A stretch of 64,000 bases of DNA from an uncultured Actinomycetes bacterium (GTDB lineage Bacteria; Actinomycetota; Geothermincolia; Fen-727; JACVIW01): contig CAKZLU010000012.1 of the NCBI GenBank assembly GCA_937127245.1, positions 40,028 through 104,027 on the forward strand. Direction: 5' to 3'. Below are positions 37,627-48,300 of this stretch, piece after piece. Made by a program: the position numbers and the translations under genes. The notes below the pieces were generated by a model. It was not told the origin of the DNA. It did no database searches and was given only the letters and a program-made list of their open reading frames with translations. Every line of letters begins with the position of its first letter. Position 1 is the first letter of the stretch.

Positions 37627-37766
37627 GTTGTTTTTGGAAATCATCTGGATGAGGTTTTTAAAAGGCAATTTGTCCCAAAGGAACGGTTATCAAGCCACGC
37701 CGCCGCTTACTTCTGCGCATGATTAGCGAGATGGTCTTTGGGGGACCGATGGTTTTTTGAGGATTG

Positions 37767-38429
37767 CTAATATCTGAAGCCCAAGCCCCAGGCAAGCAGG
37801 TTCATGATGATCGGGACCGCGTAGATGACGCCTATGAGGGTGATTTTACCTTTCATTGTCTTCAGTTTAAGCATGAGGTTGATGGCAGCAAACCAGTAGA
37901 AGTAACCGAGCAGAAATATTAACCATATTCCACCGATCGTTCGGTTCCACCAGGGATATTCCCATACGAGAAGCCCAGCAAGGTTGAGAAGGACCTCGAT
38001 GAATACGCAGAACGCGGCGAAGAACAAAGCCATAAACCACCTGTTCGGAAGCCCGAGGATTCTCCGCCTTTCATCCGGGAGAAGGGAATGGTAATAAACG
38101 AGACCCAAAAGCGCAAATGTAAATATGATCTCGATATTCCAGCCGATGGTCATTCGGTAAGCCGTTTCTCCGGGCGCGGTCCAGACTGCGGACCTTTTGG
38201 TCAGATGGAAGACCCACCCGTTCCATGTCTCATTGAAAAAGTCGCACCCGAAAAGGATAAGTGCGGCCAAAATCGGGTCCCAATTGTTGGTTTGCCGAGC
38301 CTTCTTTACCTCTTTGGCGTAGATGTAGGCTACGAACACGAGGAGCGGTACCGCATACCATTTGAGAGTGGAAATTTCTCTCAATCCCTCGAGCGCTTGT
38401 CTCGAAGCTTCCGTCAAAGAAAGAAACAT
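37767..38429 (-). CDS. Predicted membrane protein, unknown function
   Basis: A 220-residue protein with about six hydrophobic helices and short charged loops. A distinctive aromatic loop, FFNETWNGWVFHLT, follows the second helix. I recognise no family. It has a very strong ribosome site (GGGGGAGGTG) and stands alone between the marR operon and the CoA ligase gene, on the same strand as both. It could belong with the ligase by proximity, but 230 bases separate them. Confidence 0.7.
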   Translation of the reverse strand: MFLSLTEASRQALEGLREISTLKWYAVPLLVFVAYIYAKEVKKARQTNNWDPILAALILFGCDFFNETWNGWVFHLTKRSAVWTAPGETAYRMTIGWNIEIIFTFALLGLVYYHSLLPDERRRILGLPNRWFMALFFAAFCVFIEVLLNLAGLLVWEYPWWNRTIGGIWLIFLLGYFYWFAAINLMLKLKTMKGKITLIGVIYAVPIIMNLLAWGLGFRY

Positions 38430-38660
38430 GACACCTCCCCCTTTTGTTTAGGGACCGCGCCTAAGGTTATGGATGTGCTCGCGCAATCGACCTGACATTC
38501 GCAGGCATCTGCCCGGTTTAGCGGGAACTCTTCTGCGCGAACCAATGAATTTTCACGGTGAGTTGTTGCAAAAATTTGCTCCAGTCACTTACCTGACGCG
38601 TCAAATCCAATGCGTGTTGATTTTCAGCTTATCAGGATTGCCCCTCTTCTCAATTTCGGA

Positions 38661-40142
38661 CTACTCCACCTTTGGGCGCATATCTATCACCCTGTAGGCT
38701 TTGAGGGCGACGGTTGGGTCGTATATTTCTTCCATGGGAACGAACTGTACCTTTGCCCTCATCTCGACCGCCGTGATGAGTTTCATCTGTATTTCCTGTT
38801 CCATTTTCGCGGTGTCGAAGCCTTCCTCGGGGGCTATTTTGACCACCAGCTCATCGGGCGAGTAAGGATCTTCCATATCCTTCTTGGTGAAAACTATCTG
38901 GTATTCTTTGACTCCCGGGGTGTTCGCCACCTCATCCCTGAGGATCTCAGGGTTTATGAGGGTGCCCTTGAGGTTAACAAGCTCGGATGTCCGCGTGGCG
39001 TATGTGCTTCCGACCGCTATTATCGCACGTTCACCGTTGCGTCCGCAGTGAGGACAGGTCTCATGTGTTATCGCTCCGAGATCGCCTATGACGTAGCGCA
39101 GTAGCACTGTCCCCCGTCGGTTGAGATGGGTTATTGCAAACAGTCCCCTTTCTCCGTCAGGCAGTCTCTTGCCCGTGTTTTCGTCAACCACCTCAAAGAA
39201 GTAGAGGTTCGGCGCCGGGTTATGGCAGCCGCTGAAATCGGTGCATTCAGGCATTGCTCCCTGCATCTCGGTGAATCCATAGGAGTTGCTGATGAAAGGG
39301 TCCTCCGCGCCCATATTCTGGAGCCTCCGCTTCATGTCATCTCGCATAGCCTGAGGACATGGCTCACCTAAAGCCTGAATGTGCTTAGTGGCCGAGAAAT
39401 CCCTTCCCTCCTTTTCGGCTTTCATGATTAGCCTTCGCATGAAACTTGCTATTCCAAGCCAGACTTCCGCTTTTCCTTTTTCGATCACATCCATTGCGTA
39501 ATCCATGCTCCGGTGGACGGGAAACTCGGGGTACAGCATGCCCGTGGTCCCGTACATGTTAAGACTTCCAATGCCCATTGCGCCGATGTCACGCGCTCTG
39601 AAGAAACCGATGTGTGGAACTGGTCCGAGGGGGAAGAGGTTTATGCCTCTTGAGTAAGGGGGGAATCCTCCAAGTTTGATGCCCCTGAAGAGCATCTGCC
39701 AGATCCCGTGTATGTCGTGAACAGTGTTCCAGAAAGGCGTGGGCATGCCCGTGGTGGAGCCTGTGGTGTAAGTTACATCGAATATCCAGTCGTAAAGTGT
39801 CGGATTTTGAGGTTTCAGCCTGAAGGCTTCCGGCTCGGCCATGTAATCCTTCTTGTAGGTGAGCGGGATCTTCTCCAGATCATCAAGCGATTGAATGTCT
39901 TCAGGCTTTATGCCGTTTTCCTTAAAGATTCTCTTGTAATAATCGTGCCCTTCCCACACCCATTCCATCTGCCTTTTGAACATCTGGTTTTGCATCTCGT
40001 AAATCTTTTCTTGTGGCCAGAAAAGCGGGTCGTCATCGTCCCGGTAAATGGGGATGCTCTCGATGTATTTCCTTGTGTTTTCGGGGGTCACAGGAAGGGT
40101 TTGATAAATGCCGTCTCCCTTTGGGATATACAGGACGCTCAT
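38661..40142 (-). CDS. Phenylacetate-CoA ligase family protein (PaaK-like)
   Basis: A 493-residue AMP-forming acyl-CoA ligase. It has the P-loop-like TYTTGSTTGMPTPF, the adenylate motif NSYGFTEMQGAMPEC, and LRYVIGDLGAITHETCPHCGRNG, in which the two cysteines belong to the zinc site of PaaK-type ligases. The C-terminal lid region contains LVNLKGTLINPEIL. The substrate is an aromatic or other organic acid that cannot be fixed here; no other aromatic degradation gene is nearby. ATG 40142 has AAGGAGTGG upstream. Confidence 0.9.
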   Translation of the reverse strand: MSVLYIPKGDGIYQTLPVTPENTRKYIESIPIYRDDDDPLFWPQEKIYEMQNQMFKRQMEWVWEGHDYYKRIFKENGIKPEDIQSLDDLEKIPLTYKKDYMAEPEAFRLKPQNPTLYDWIFDVTYTTGSTTGMPTPFWNTVHDIHGIWQMLFRGIKLGGFPPYSRGINLFPLGPVPHIGFFRARDIGAMGIGSLNMYGTTGMLYPEFPVHRSMDYAMDVIEKGKAEVWLGIASFMRRLIMKAEKEGRDFSATKHIQALGEPCPQAMRDDMKRRLQNMGAEDPFISNSYGFTEMQGAMPECTDFSGCHNPAPNLYFFEVVDENTGKRLPDGERGLFAITHLNRRGTVLLRYVIGDLGAITHETCPHCGRNGERAIIAVGSTYATRTSELVNLKGTLINPEILRDEVANTPGVKEYQIVFTKKDMEDPYSPDELVVKIAPEEGFDTAKMEQEIQMKLITAVEMRAKVQFVPMEEIYDPTVALKAYRVIDMRPKVE

Positions 40143-40280
40143 CGGGTACCACTCCTTTCCTTGACTGAAAGACGGTAGGTTGAAATAAGTTTATATGAAT
40201 TGGCCGGCAAACGCTATTACTTGCGCGGTACGCGGACAGGGAAATATCGCGTCTTAAACCTAATCAATCCCCGACAGTGG

Positions 40281-41315
40281 CTATTTTGTCCTTGTGATTT
40301 TCTTGATTGTTCTCGGCTTATCTGGGTTTATGCTCTTGAGAACCGCTGTCTTCAGGGCAATTAACTGACCCGCGAGCGCAACTGGGAACGGGGAGACCCA
40401 CTCGGGGCAATCCGGTATCTGGAAGATTTCAACGTTTTCCTGGCTGCGGATTTTGTGGTTTGTTATGAAGAGTTTTTGCGCGCCAAGGGCAGAGAGATTT
40501 TCGCAAATTATCGGGATTGTCGAGGAAATAGCTCCAGTGCATGAGATGATAATTACAGGGAACTCCTTCTCGACCACGGCTATCGGTCCGTGAAGGAACT
40601 CAGCGGTTGAATAGGGATGCGCAAGCAGATAATTGAGTTCTTTAAGTTTTAATGAAATCTCGTGGGCGCTTGAGTAATTGTAACCTCTTCCTAAAACGAA
40701 AAGCCCATCGCGATTTTTGAGGCACCGCGCAATACTTTCCGCTGCGCTCCCCCTTTCAAGCGTTTCGCAGAGGACAGCAGGAACTGATTGCAGTTCTTTG
40801 AGCCTGTCGCGCTGTCCTCCCAGAAAGATGGCAATCATTCCAACCGCGGCGAGAGAGTTTAAATATGTCTGTGTCGCGGCGATGCTTTTCTCGCCTGCTC
40901 TAATACAAACAGTGTGCGTCGCCCGCCTGGAAAGCGGGGATGATGGGTCGTTTGTGATGGCGATGGCGCATATCCCGTTTTCCACCGCGTGTTCTGCGAC
41001 AGATACAATATCTGGAGATTGACCTGACTGGGAAATTGCGCAAACAACGGAACCGGAAAGATCCGGAGCTTTTGAGTACAAAGTGAAAAGTGATGGATTT
41101 CCCAGTGCCACGGGAATTCCCGCCATTTCCCCGAAAGCGTACTGGGAGTACCTTGCGGCGTTTTCCGAACTGCCACGCGCGACGATGTAGAGGAAAGACG
41201 GGCGGACTCGTTCTATAATTCTGACAGCCTCTTCAATATCTTCCAAAGAGTCCAGAAGAAATCTCTCGAGGACCTCAGGCTCTTTTGCTATGTCTGATTC
41301 AAGAACTGACCCCAT
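40281..41315 (-). CDS. Double-SIS-domain sugar isomerase/deaminase (GlmS C-terminal-like)
   Basis: A 344-residue protein with two SIS domains. The first has VARGSSENAARYSQYA, AISQSGQSPDIV and ITNDPSSPLSRRA; the second has VLGRGYNYSSAHEISLKLKEL and AEFLHGPIAVVEK. It matches the isomerase half of glucosamine-6-phosphate synthase, without the glutaminase domain. AgaS-, FrlB- or NagB-II-like deglycation or deamination of amino-sugar phosphates is likely. It lies between PaaK-like and glucoamylase genes. ATG 41315 has only a weak ribosome site. Confidence 0.9.
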   Translation of the reverse strand: MGSVLESDIAKEPEVLERFLLDSLEDIEEAVRIIERVRPSFLYIVARGSSENAARYSQYAFGEMAGIPVALGNPSLFTLYSKAPDLSGSVVCAISQSGQSPDIVSVAEHAVENGICAIAITNDPSSPLSRRATHTVCIRAGEKSIAATQTYLNSLAAVGMIAIFLGGQRDRLKELQSVPAVLCETLERGSAAESIARCLKNRDGLFVLGRGYNYSSAHEISLKLKELNYLLAHPYSTAEFLHGPIAVVEKEFPVIIISCTGAISSTIPIICENLSALGAQKLFITNHKIRSQENVEIFQIPDCPEWVSPFPVALAGQLIALKTAVLKSINPDKPRTIKKITRTK

Positions 41316-41350
41316 TTTCGAAATCTTTTCGCTTCATTGAGATTTCAGAC

Positions 41351-41545
41351 TATCCTCCCGCGCGGGACGGGCAGGGGTTGTTATGCCCGTAAGTCCGTCT
41401 CTCCCTGATATATCCCCCGCCCTGTGCGGGCATTAGCGACCCGCATAGACGGTCACGCGCGCTTTAACTATATCCCCTATGCGCGGGGGCGTTATGACTA
41501 TGTTGGCTTGCCTTATTTTGAGCAACTATCCCCCGCGCGTGACAG
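41351..41545. repeat. Degenerate repeats, about 60-bp period
   Basis: TATCC begins at 41351, 41411, 41471 and 41527 (intervals 60, 60 and 56), each followed by a GC-rich CCCGCGCG-like stretch. Similarity is limited to about 15-25 bases per unit. The stretch lies upstream of the SIS gene (minus strand) and downstream of the glucoamylase gene. It could be a regulatory array, a degenerate repeat or a very eroded CRISPR; no convincing repeat-spacer structure exists. Confidence 0.4.
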
Positions 41546-41554
41546 GCAGTTTTG

Positions 41555-43798
41555 CTACCATGAAAAAGGTTCATCTTCCCTATCAAACCATTCCGGATTG
41601 TAGGCGGCGGCAAGCGCAAGATAAAAGAGGGTCCCCTCCCAAAGGTGGGGAATCGAAGTTCGGTTCTGGAAAAATTTTTCTCCTCGTCCGAAATCCCTAA
41701 CGAGCGCCACCTCACCGAAATGTCCGGTCCCGGGCGTGGGCACTTCATGAGCCATAATAGACAAGCACCTTCTTACCCGGTCGAGCATCTCTACTCTGTT
41801 TTGGAAAGCGAGCGCGCAGGCGACAAGCTTTTCCGAGGCGTAAGCAGCGCCCTGTGTTTCTTTCAACAAGAAAGGCTCGACGCTTGAAAGAAGGTATTCC
41901 GCTTGTGCCTGGATGCGCTCGTCTTCAAAGGGAAGTATCCTTGAAGGCCAGATTACCCATGTTCCCCCTCTCCAGCCCTCGTTGTTGAATTTCCCTGAGC
42001 TTTCATCGAATGAGCTGACAATCGCATCCCTTATCTCATAAGCCCAGGAAATCCAGGAATCACAAGTGGATTTGTTTTCCCCAAACTGTTTTCCCGCTTG
42101 ATGAGCGGAAATAAGTCCGAGGTAAGCGCTGGTCGCGCCGTGTAGCGTTCTCGTTTTCGCAAATAAGTTGTCATCTTCTCTTGCTTTAGCAGGGAATCCT
42201 CCCTTTTTAGGCCTCTTTCTCAACAGCGCCTCGGCCGCGTTCTTGATGGTGGGGTAGATTTTCTCAAGGTAGAGATCGCGGTCTTCGGGCGGTACGTGAC
42301 GCGCGTGCCGCCAGAGGTTCCACGCGCAGAGCGCCGTTTCGTCTATCTCGATGATTAAAAATGAACCCTTTTTACCGTCAGTGTAGTAATTTCCCCAGAA
42401 ATTACCGTCTTTTCTTCTGTTGTATCTGCTTTTTATTTGAGCCGAAGCGTAGAAAAAAGCGTGCCTTGTCACGCGCTCGTTTGAAGAAGCCAGGTCCAGA
42501 GCGTAGTCAAAAAAGGCGCCGTCTCTCGGCCAGTCAAAGCAGTACTGGGGCTGGCGAGAGATAGATGCCACGATCGCCCCGCTCGTTGCGTCTGTGCCGA
42601 TATCCAAAGCAAGGATGGACCTTCTGGCAAGCGTTTTGAAAACTTCATCATCAGCATCGGGTAAGACTATTGAGGATGCACGCTTGCTCCAGTGCTCGAT
42701 CGTTCTTCTATGAATTCTGTCAAATCCTTCTTCTATGGATTCTTTATACGCTTTTAAGGCTTTTTGAGCCCTTTCGGCTATTGAAAAAATGACCATTACG
42801 GAAAACTCATTTCTTTCGTCAAACGACACTGGGCAGGAAATCGCGGCGCAGGCCGGATAGGACGAAACCCGTCTCATTGAAAGAGAGCCGTCAAGCGCTT
42901 CAAAATACGGGTTTCCCTGTTGAGCATTTTTTCTTCCATAGAGAGTTTTTCCCACGGAAAAAGCGCCAGGTTTTCTGTCAAAGCCCCACGCTATGAAGAT
43001 GCCGCCGCTTGGATATTCTTCATCAAGATTATTGACGAAATCCGCTATTCTCTCAGGTTGGGCTTCAAGCTCCCTTTGAGCGTTAAAAGCGAGTCTCTTT
43101 GGCAGGCGCTGAGGCTTAAAATGGATTACCGCATTTTTTTCTTCATCATAAACGCACAGGAAATCACTTCTCATCTCGTGCATTTTCCAGTCCGCCGGAT
43201 AGAATCTTGCGCGAGAAGCGCTTGGCGCGAGGTTAGCATAGTAAATAAATGAAAAGAGGAGGCTTTTTTTGCCGCCAGCGCCGCTTTCTCTTTTCAAAAG
43301 AAAGCGCCTGACTAAAACGTCCCTGTCGGGCGGTACAAAATCTGTGAGCGTCACGGTTATGCCTATTCGTGGATTGTGAAACGTTGTCATGACGATATTG
43401 GAGTCTTCAGGTTCGTAGCGTCCAGCGGCATCCCATTCAGGCTCGTGGAACCAAGAAGCTCTTTTCTCTTCGGGATTGTAAACGCCACCGAAAGAGCCCA
43501 TGTCCGGGCTGATTACATTCGGTTTTCCGAGGCGCGCGTAAGTTTCCGAGGGAGCGTCTATATCCATCCTGACGCCGTAATTTCTAAGCGGAAAACCATG
43601 AGTCGTGCGGTAGCGTAGATGGTCGAAATGGCTCAAGCGGGGCCAACGCAAAACGGTAAGCTCACCCCAGTAAGATATTCCGGCAGTGAGCCTACCGTTA
43701 CCGGTTACACCGTTGATATTGGTTGCGCCCATATACCATTCTGAATCGAGGTCCGCTTTCAGTAGCGGGTCCAGTTTCTTGATGAAATCCCGATTCAC
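41555..43798 (-). CDS. Glycoside hydrolase family 15 glucoamylase-like protein
   Basis: A 747-residue protein with an N-terminal beta-sandwich (about 1-330) and a C-terminal (alpha/alpha)6 barrel (about 350-740), the layout of bacterial GH15 glucoamylases and glucodextranases. Active-site-like segments are YCFDWPRDGAFFDYAL, FLIIEIDETALCAWNLWRH (candidate acid) and REDDNLFAKTRTLHGATS, with PTPGTGHFGE near the end (candidate base). No signal peptide is seen, so it probably acts on intracellular glucan or trehalose-like substrates. The start is GTG at 43798, with AGGAGG six bases upstream. Confidence 0.9.
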   Translation of the reverse strand: MNRDFIKKLDPLLKADLDSEWYMGATNINGVTGNGRLTAGISYWGELTVLRWPRLSHFDHLRYRTTHGFPLRNYGVRMDIDAPSETYARLGKPNVISPDMGSFGGVYNPEEKRASWFHEPEWDAAGRYEPEDSNIVMTTFHNPRIGITVTLTDFVPPDRDVLVRRFLLKRESGAGGKKSLLFSFIYYANLAPSASRARFYPADWKMHEMRSDFLCVYDEEKNAVIHFKPQRLPKRLAFNAQRELEAQPERIADFVNNLDEEYPSGGIFIAWGFDRKPGAFSVGKTLYGRKNAQQGNPYFEALDGSLSMRRVSSYPACAAISCPVSFDERNEFSVMVIFSIAERAQKALKAYKESIEEGFDRIHRRTIEHWSKRASSIVLPDADDEVFKTLARRSILALDIGTDATSGAIVASISRQPQYCFDWPRDGAFFDYALDLASSNERVTRHAFFYASAQIKSRYNRRKDGNFWGNYYTDGKKGSFLIIEIDETALCAWNLWRHARHVPPEDRDLYLEKIYPTIKNAAEALLRKRPKKGGFPAKAREDDNLFAKTRTLHGATSAYLGLISAHQAGKQFGENKSTCDSWISWAYEIRDAIVSSFDESSGKFNNEGWRGGTWVIWPSRILPFEDERIQAQAEYLLSSVEPFLLKETQGAAYASEKLVACALAFQNRVEMLDRVRRCLSIMAHEVPTPGTGHFGEVALVRDFGRGEKFFQNRTSIPHLWEGTLFYLALAAAYNPEWFDREDEPFSW

Positions 43799-43922
43799 GC
43801 AGAACCTCCTGTAGAATACGCCTGTACGTTAATCTGTTGGAAAGTAACGCTTTTGGTTCTGATTGCGCCTCCTTACGAGCACCTTACCCTTGGACTTGTG
43901 CCCTTGGTTTCTACTCTCAGCG

Positions 43923-45137
43923 TCAATTTGTACCGTCTTCTCCTACCACATCCTTAAGGACTTCCTCAAGGATCTCCACGCCTTTTTGCCACGAAAATCT
44001 TTCCTCCACAAGTTTTCGAGCGTTTTCGGCGATCTTATCGTGAAGCGCTTTATCCTCAAGAAGCCTGAATACACCGCTGGCTATTTCCTCCGGGGTATTG
44101 GCGATCAGCATATTCTCCCCATCCCTGTAAGGAATTCCTTGAGCTCCGAGTTCCGTAGAGACAACCGGCACTCCACTCGCCATTGCTTCAAGCACCTTTC
44201 CGCGGAATCCGCCGCCTATTCTAACCGGGCACACAAAAACATCGCTTTCACAGAAGTAAGGATAGACATCCTCAACCTGACCGGTGATTTCGATGGAGGG
44301 GTCATTTCTCGCAAGCTCAATCATATCGGGTGTCGGTCCTCTTCCCACGACAAGAAACCTCGCCTCCCGGCATCTTTCTTTAACGATACCCCAACTGTTT
44401 TGCACGAAGAACAAAACGGCTTCCCTGTTCGGGTCATGGAGAAAGTTGCCGAGGAACATGACTGTGGGGCGCCCACTTTTTTTCTTAAATGGACGGAATT
44501 TTTCTATATCGACACCGTGAGGAATGACAGAGATTTTGAGAGTTGGTCTTAGCCCGAGGAGTTCCTCCTTTTCTTCGGGCGTGAGAGTCAAGACCCTGTC
44601 TGCGTCATCATACATGTCAAACTCGTATTTCTTTAAACCTTTCAGATGGAGCAAGGCGGTAAGACCTTCTTTCGATGCCAGACCCTGAACTCTTATGACC
44701 TTTTTTCTCGCAAGGTAATAGCATTCATGCACTGACATGATTCTCTTGATTCCCTCAAGGTCAGGATTCCGGTAGAGATACTGAGCGACCATTGAGTATT
44801 CGGATATTGCAACATCATACTTGTTTGCTCGAACCATTTGCCGTAAGGCTTCATACATTTCCTTTGAATATAATTGCATAAAATATGGTGGTACCGGACC
44901 GAAAAGATAGTCCCACGTTTTTCGAGCGGCGCCACCCCTTTTCGGCGGGGGGATGAGTCTCATGTTCAGGCAGTACCCGGATACCGACTCAATCTCTTCC
45001 CGGGTGGGGTTTGCGGCGAAAGCGAGCAGGGACACATCGTGCTTTTCGGAGAGATATTTGATTCTGTTGTAAATAATGATGGGTCCGCCGATGACCTTGC
45101 TGTGAGGAAATTCTTTAACGATAAAAAGTATTTTCAT
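43923..45137 (-). CDS. GT4-family glycosyltransferase
   Basis: A 404-residue group 1 (GT-B fold) transferase. The N-terminal domain starts MKILFIVKEFPHSKVIGG, and the donor-binding domain has VMFLGNFLHDPNREAVLFF, VGRGPTP, CPVRIGGGFRGKVLEAMASG and PVVSTELGAQGI with the EX7E-type motif region. It likely transfers a hexose to a lipid- or protein-linked acceptor on the cytoplasmic face. ATG 45137 has GAGGGG upstream. It is divergent from the surface-protein gene at 45371, and the 230 bases between hold no other gene. Confidence 0.9.
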   Translation of the reverse strand: MKILFIVKEFPHSKVIGGPIIIYNRIKYLSEKHDVSLLAFAANPTREEIESVSGYCLNMRLIPPPKRGGAARKTWDYLFGPVPPYFMQLYSKEMYEALRQMVRANKYDVAISEYSMVAQYLYRNPDLEGIKRIMSVHECYYLARKKVIRVQGLASKEGLTALLHLKGLKKYEFDMYDDADRVLTLTPEEKEELLGLRPTLKISVIPHGVDIEKFRPFKKKSGRPTVMFLGNFLHDPNREAVLFFVQNSWGIVKERCREARFLVVGRGPTPDMIELARNDPSIEITGQVEDVYPYFCESDVFVCPVRIGGGFRGKVLEAMASGVPVVSTELGAQGIPYRDGENMLIANTPEEIASGVFRLLEDKALHDKIAENARKLVEERFSWQKGVEILEEVLKDVVGEDGTN

Positions 45138-45370
45138 AAAAACCCCTCGCTTATCAGAGATTGTTTCAAGTCTAAAGAATAATACAGTCAGGTTGGAAAA
45201 AATTGAAGAAGTTTTTGCCTTAAGGCTGCCTTCTCACTTCTTTGGCCGAAACGTCTGAGATAAAACGCTGGAAAGTCGCGCGCAAATGGGTCCTCAAAAT
45301 GAGTCCGTTTTCTAACAATTTTTCCGGGGTTTCATAACTTAAGGGTTTTGGTTACGTTATATATAAAACG

Positions 45371-48300
45371 ATGGACATACACTGGAGATCGTTTTTAAAA
45401 ACTCTGATAATAATTTCCGCGGTTGCTCTTTCATGCTTCATTTTCACTTCCCGTGCTTTCGCCCAGGGCGAAGGTCAGGTAATAGTGGAGTTAAGGAATA
45501 ACTCTCCTGCCGGAGGCACGTCCTGGAGGGAGTTTCCCAACATAAACGTACAGGGCACCGACAGTCAAACCAAAAAAGAATATAAGTTTAAACGGGTTAG
45601 AGAAGGGACAAACTTTTCCTACGTTCTCGCTAACTTGAGACCTTCGTATCCTTATAACGTTGAGATGAGTTTCGTCGAGCCTGATTTTTCGTCATCGGGC
45701 AAAAGAGTTTTCAACGTTTACCTGCAGGGCTCGCGCGTTCTCCAGAGACTTGACATATTCAAGACTTCGGGGGGGAAGAATCGAGCCTATCAAAGAGTTT
45801 TTTCTGTAAGATCGAACAACGCGGGAAGGCTCTACCTTCAGTTCCGTTCCGATGAGGCGGGCTGCGCTGGGAAGGCTTTAATATGCACAATCCGCGTCTT
45901 CCGTGGCGCGTCAACCGAGGTGGTTGAGATCAGCGCCTCGGCCTCGCGGCAGATGATGAGTTCCCCCGTACGCTTTGAAAACGGAGAAGACCAGAACTGC
46001 TTCGAGACGCTTCTGGGAAGGCTCGGCTCAAGGTTTTGCCTTAACTTTGTTCCCCAGAGACTTGCCGCGCGCATTTCCTCACTTGGCGCGGGCACATGGG
46101 ATCTGAATGACCTTGTTTTGGCGCTCAAACATGAATCCGAGATTCGCGCTCTGCCTTTCACGGACCGCTATCCAGTCTGGGAATCAATTGATCAAAGACA
46201 GACCATGACCTCTCATACGTATGATTGTTCTTCTCAAGCAATGCCGCTTAAACTGACGGCGAGATTCAGAGCACCTTTCTATCCTGGGGAGGAGAGAATC
46301 TCATCTGCGCCCGTTTTTTTCCTCGATTTAACCGTGCAAAACCGAGGGAACAGCGACGCGAGCGGCGAACTGCTCTTTGCCATTCCGCACAAGCGCTGGT
46401 TTGAATCAAGTCAGGTGCTTTCATATGAAACGGGGGTTGCGAAGGGTTACATGTACAAGACCGTATATAGCTACAACGATGAGACGATTGATCACGCAGG
46501 CCCGAAGGTCGCGACTGAAGCGGTCTTAGTGCCAGCTTCTGATTCGGCTGACATTGAGTTCAAAGGAATTGCTAAATCAGATTTTGAGGATTTCACCTGT
46601 TCAAGGATATGGGATTTTTACTCTCCCCAGGGTTATCCGGTTGCACTAAATGACTGGCGGTTTCCTTTCTTCACTTTCTTCCCAAGGGGTTACACCGGCT
46701 TCAAATGGCGGATCGAGAATCTTCCGCCAGGCGGTTCCGCCGCGAAGAGAGTGGTGTTAGCCGGTTACATATCGCAGAGTGTTCTGCGCGTCAAAAACAG
46801 CGCGTACGACGACACATATGAACTCAAATACACTTCATCTTTTGGCTCTCTTTCCGACCTCATAACTTACGCTTTCAATGAAAGCGGGGACATGATAAGC
46901 AAGTCCGCCTTTTTTGATTCCACCATCGCAAGCAGGGACTACCTCTATCTGAGTCCGACTTACGTAAGCGAGTTCAGGAATCTTTACTGTTACGCATTCC
47001 AGTCTTTTGTTGTGAACACCTGGTGGGCGCTTTCCGAAAACGGAAGGGAGTGGTTCAGCACCTGGGAGGGAGCGGACTGCAGATTCCACAGTACCGTCGA
47101 TGTGGAGTACAACAACGCCTGGTTCTATTTCCATTATTTTCCCGACCTCTTAAAGCGCGTCATGGATCAATGGATTCTTTACCTGAAAGAGTGCGGCGAC
47201 GGTTTTTACTTAAGCCATGACATGGGCAGGGGCGATTTTGCTGGTGGCCAGGTATATCCGCATGACATGCCGGCGGAGGAGAACGCCAACTACATCCTGC
47301 TTCTGTACAAGTACTGGAAAACCACGGGTGATGGCGATTATGTCAAGAGAAGGTTTTCGACCGTGCGCCTCCTTCTTGATTTTCTCTTCCGGTGCGATAC
47401 GAACAACAATGGAATACCTGACATCTACACCGCAAACACCATAGACGATGCCTCATTTGCGCTGCAGTTTTCTAAAGACCAGACTTATCTCGGCCTCAAG
47501 TGCCTTTCGGCGTATTACGCCGCATCTAGGCTCGCGGAATACGTCCGCGACTGGAGCTATTACCATAAATGCAGATCAAGGGTCATGCAGATAAACCAGA
47601 CGCTCCAGCGAGAGTCATGGCTTTCGGACCGTTTCGCCGTTTCTTTAGACTCAAGATGCCCGGATGAGGAAAGGGATGCTTACAGCATATTCGCCTCCAA
47701 CGGTCTTGTTTACCTGCTTTCCTCGGAGTTTGCCTGCGGTCTTTCCTCACAGAATATCGAACGCGTAAAAAAGGACCTCGCTTCTGCTTCAGAGAGGACG
47801 AAAGTTCAATTCGGCTCTTCACACACTTCCTACGACAGACAAAGGCAGTGGATTTCTCAAAACATGTGGCGTGACCAGGCAGCGCTGTATCTGGGCGTTG
47901 CCATAGAGGGTCAAGACCCCATGATGATGGTGAAGAAATACTGGGCAGCGCTTCTGAATTTCGCAAGGTACTTAAACGGGGGATACTGGGATGTGGTCAT
48001 TTATCCGGGAGCGAAGCTTAATGGCGCTTCTTTTGAGTTTTCTAAAATATCCCACTTAAGCTACGAATCTGATGCCCGAGGCGTCAGTGAAACCATGACA
48101 ACAATCTCCGCTTCAGCTGATTCCAGGGCACCAAGTTTAGGACAGGCGCTCGGGTATTACCCGCGAGGCGCCGCGGTTGGAGGCCTACTTTCTGCGGCTG
48201 CGGGTGTTTCGCTCGATGTCCCTGGCGGAAGGTTGTTTTACAAACCGGCGGTTAAACCTGTTAAAATCCCGATTTTCGAGATGGCGGACTGGCAGAACAG

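Noticed and set aside
41351..41545. CRISPR array
   Set aside because: The repeated boxes are too short and too divergent, and no cas gene is in the window.
41479..41700. A 73-codon plus-strand frame running from the repeat stretch into the glucoamylase gene
   Set aside because: It overlaps the strongly supported GH15 gene on the other strand for most of its length, and its composition follows from the GC-rich repeats.
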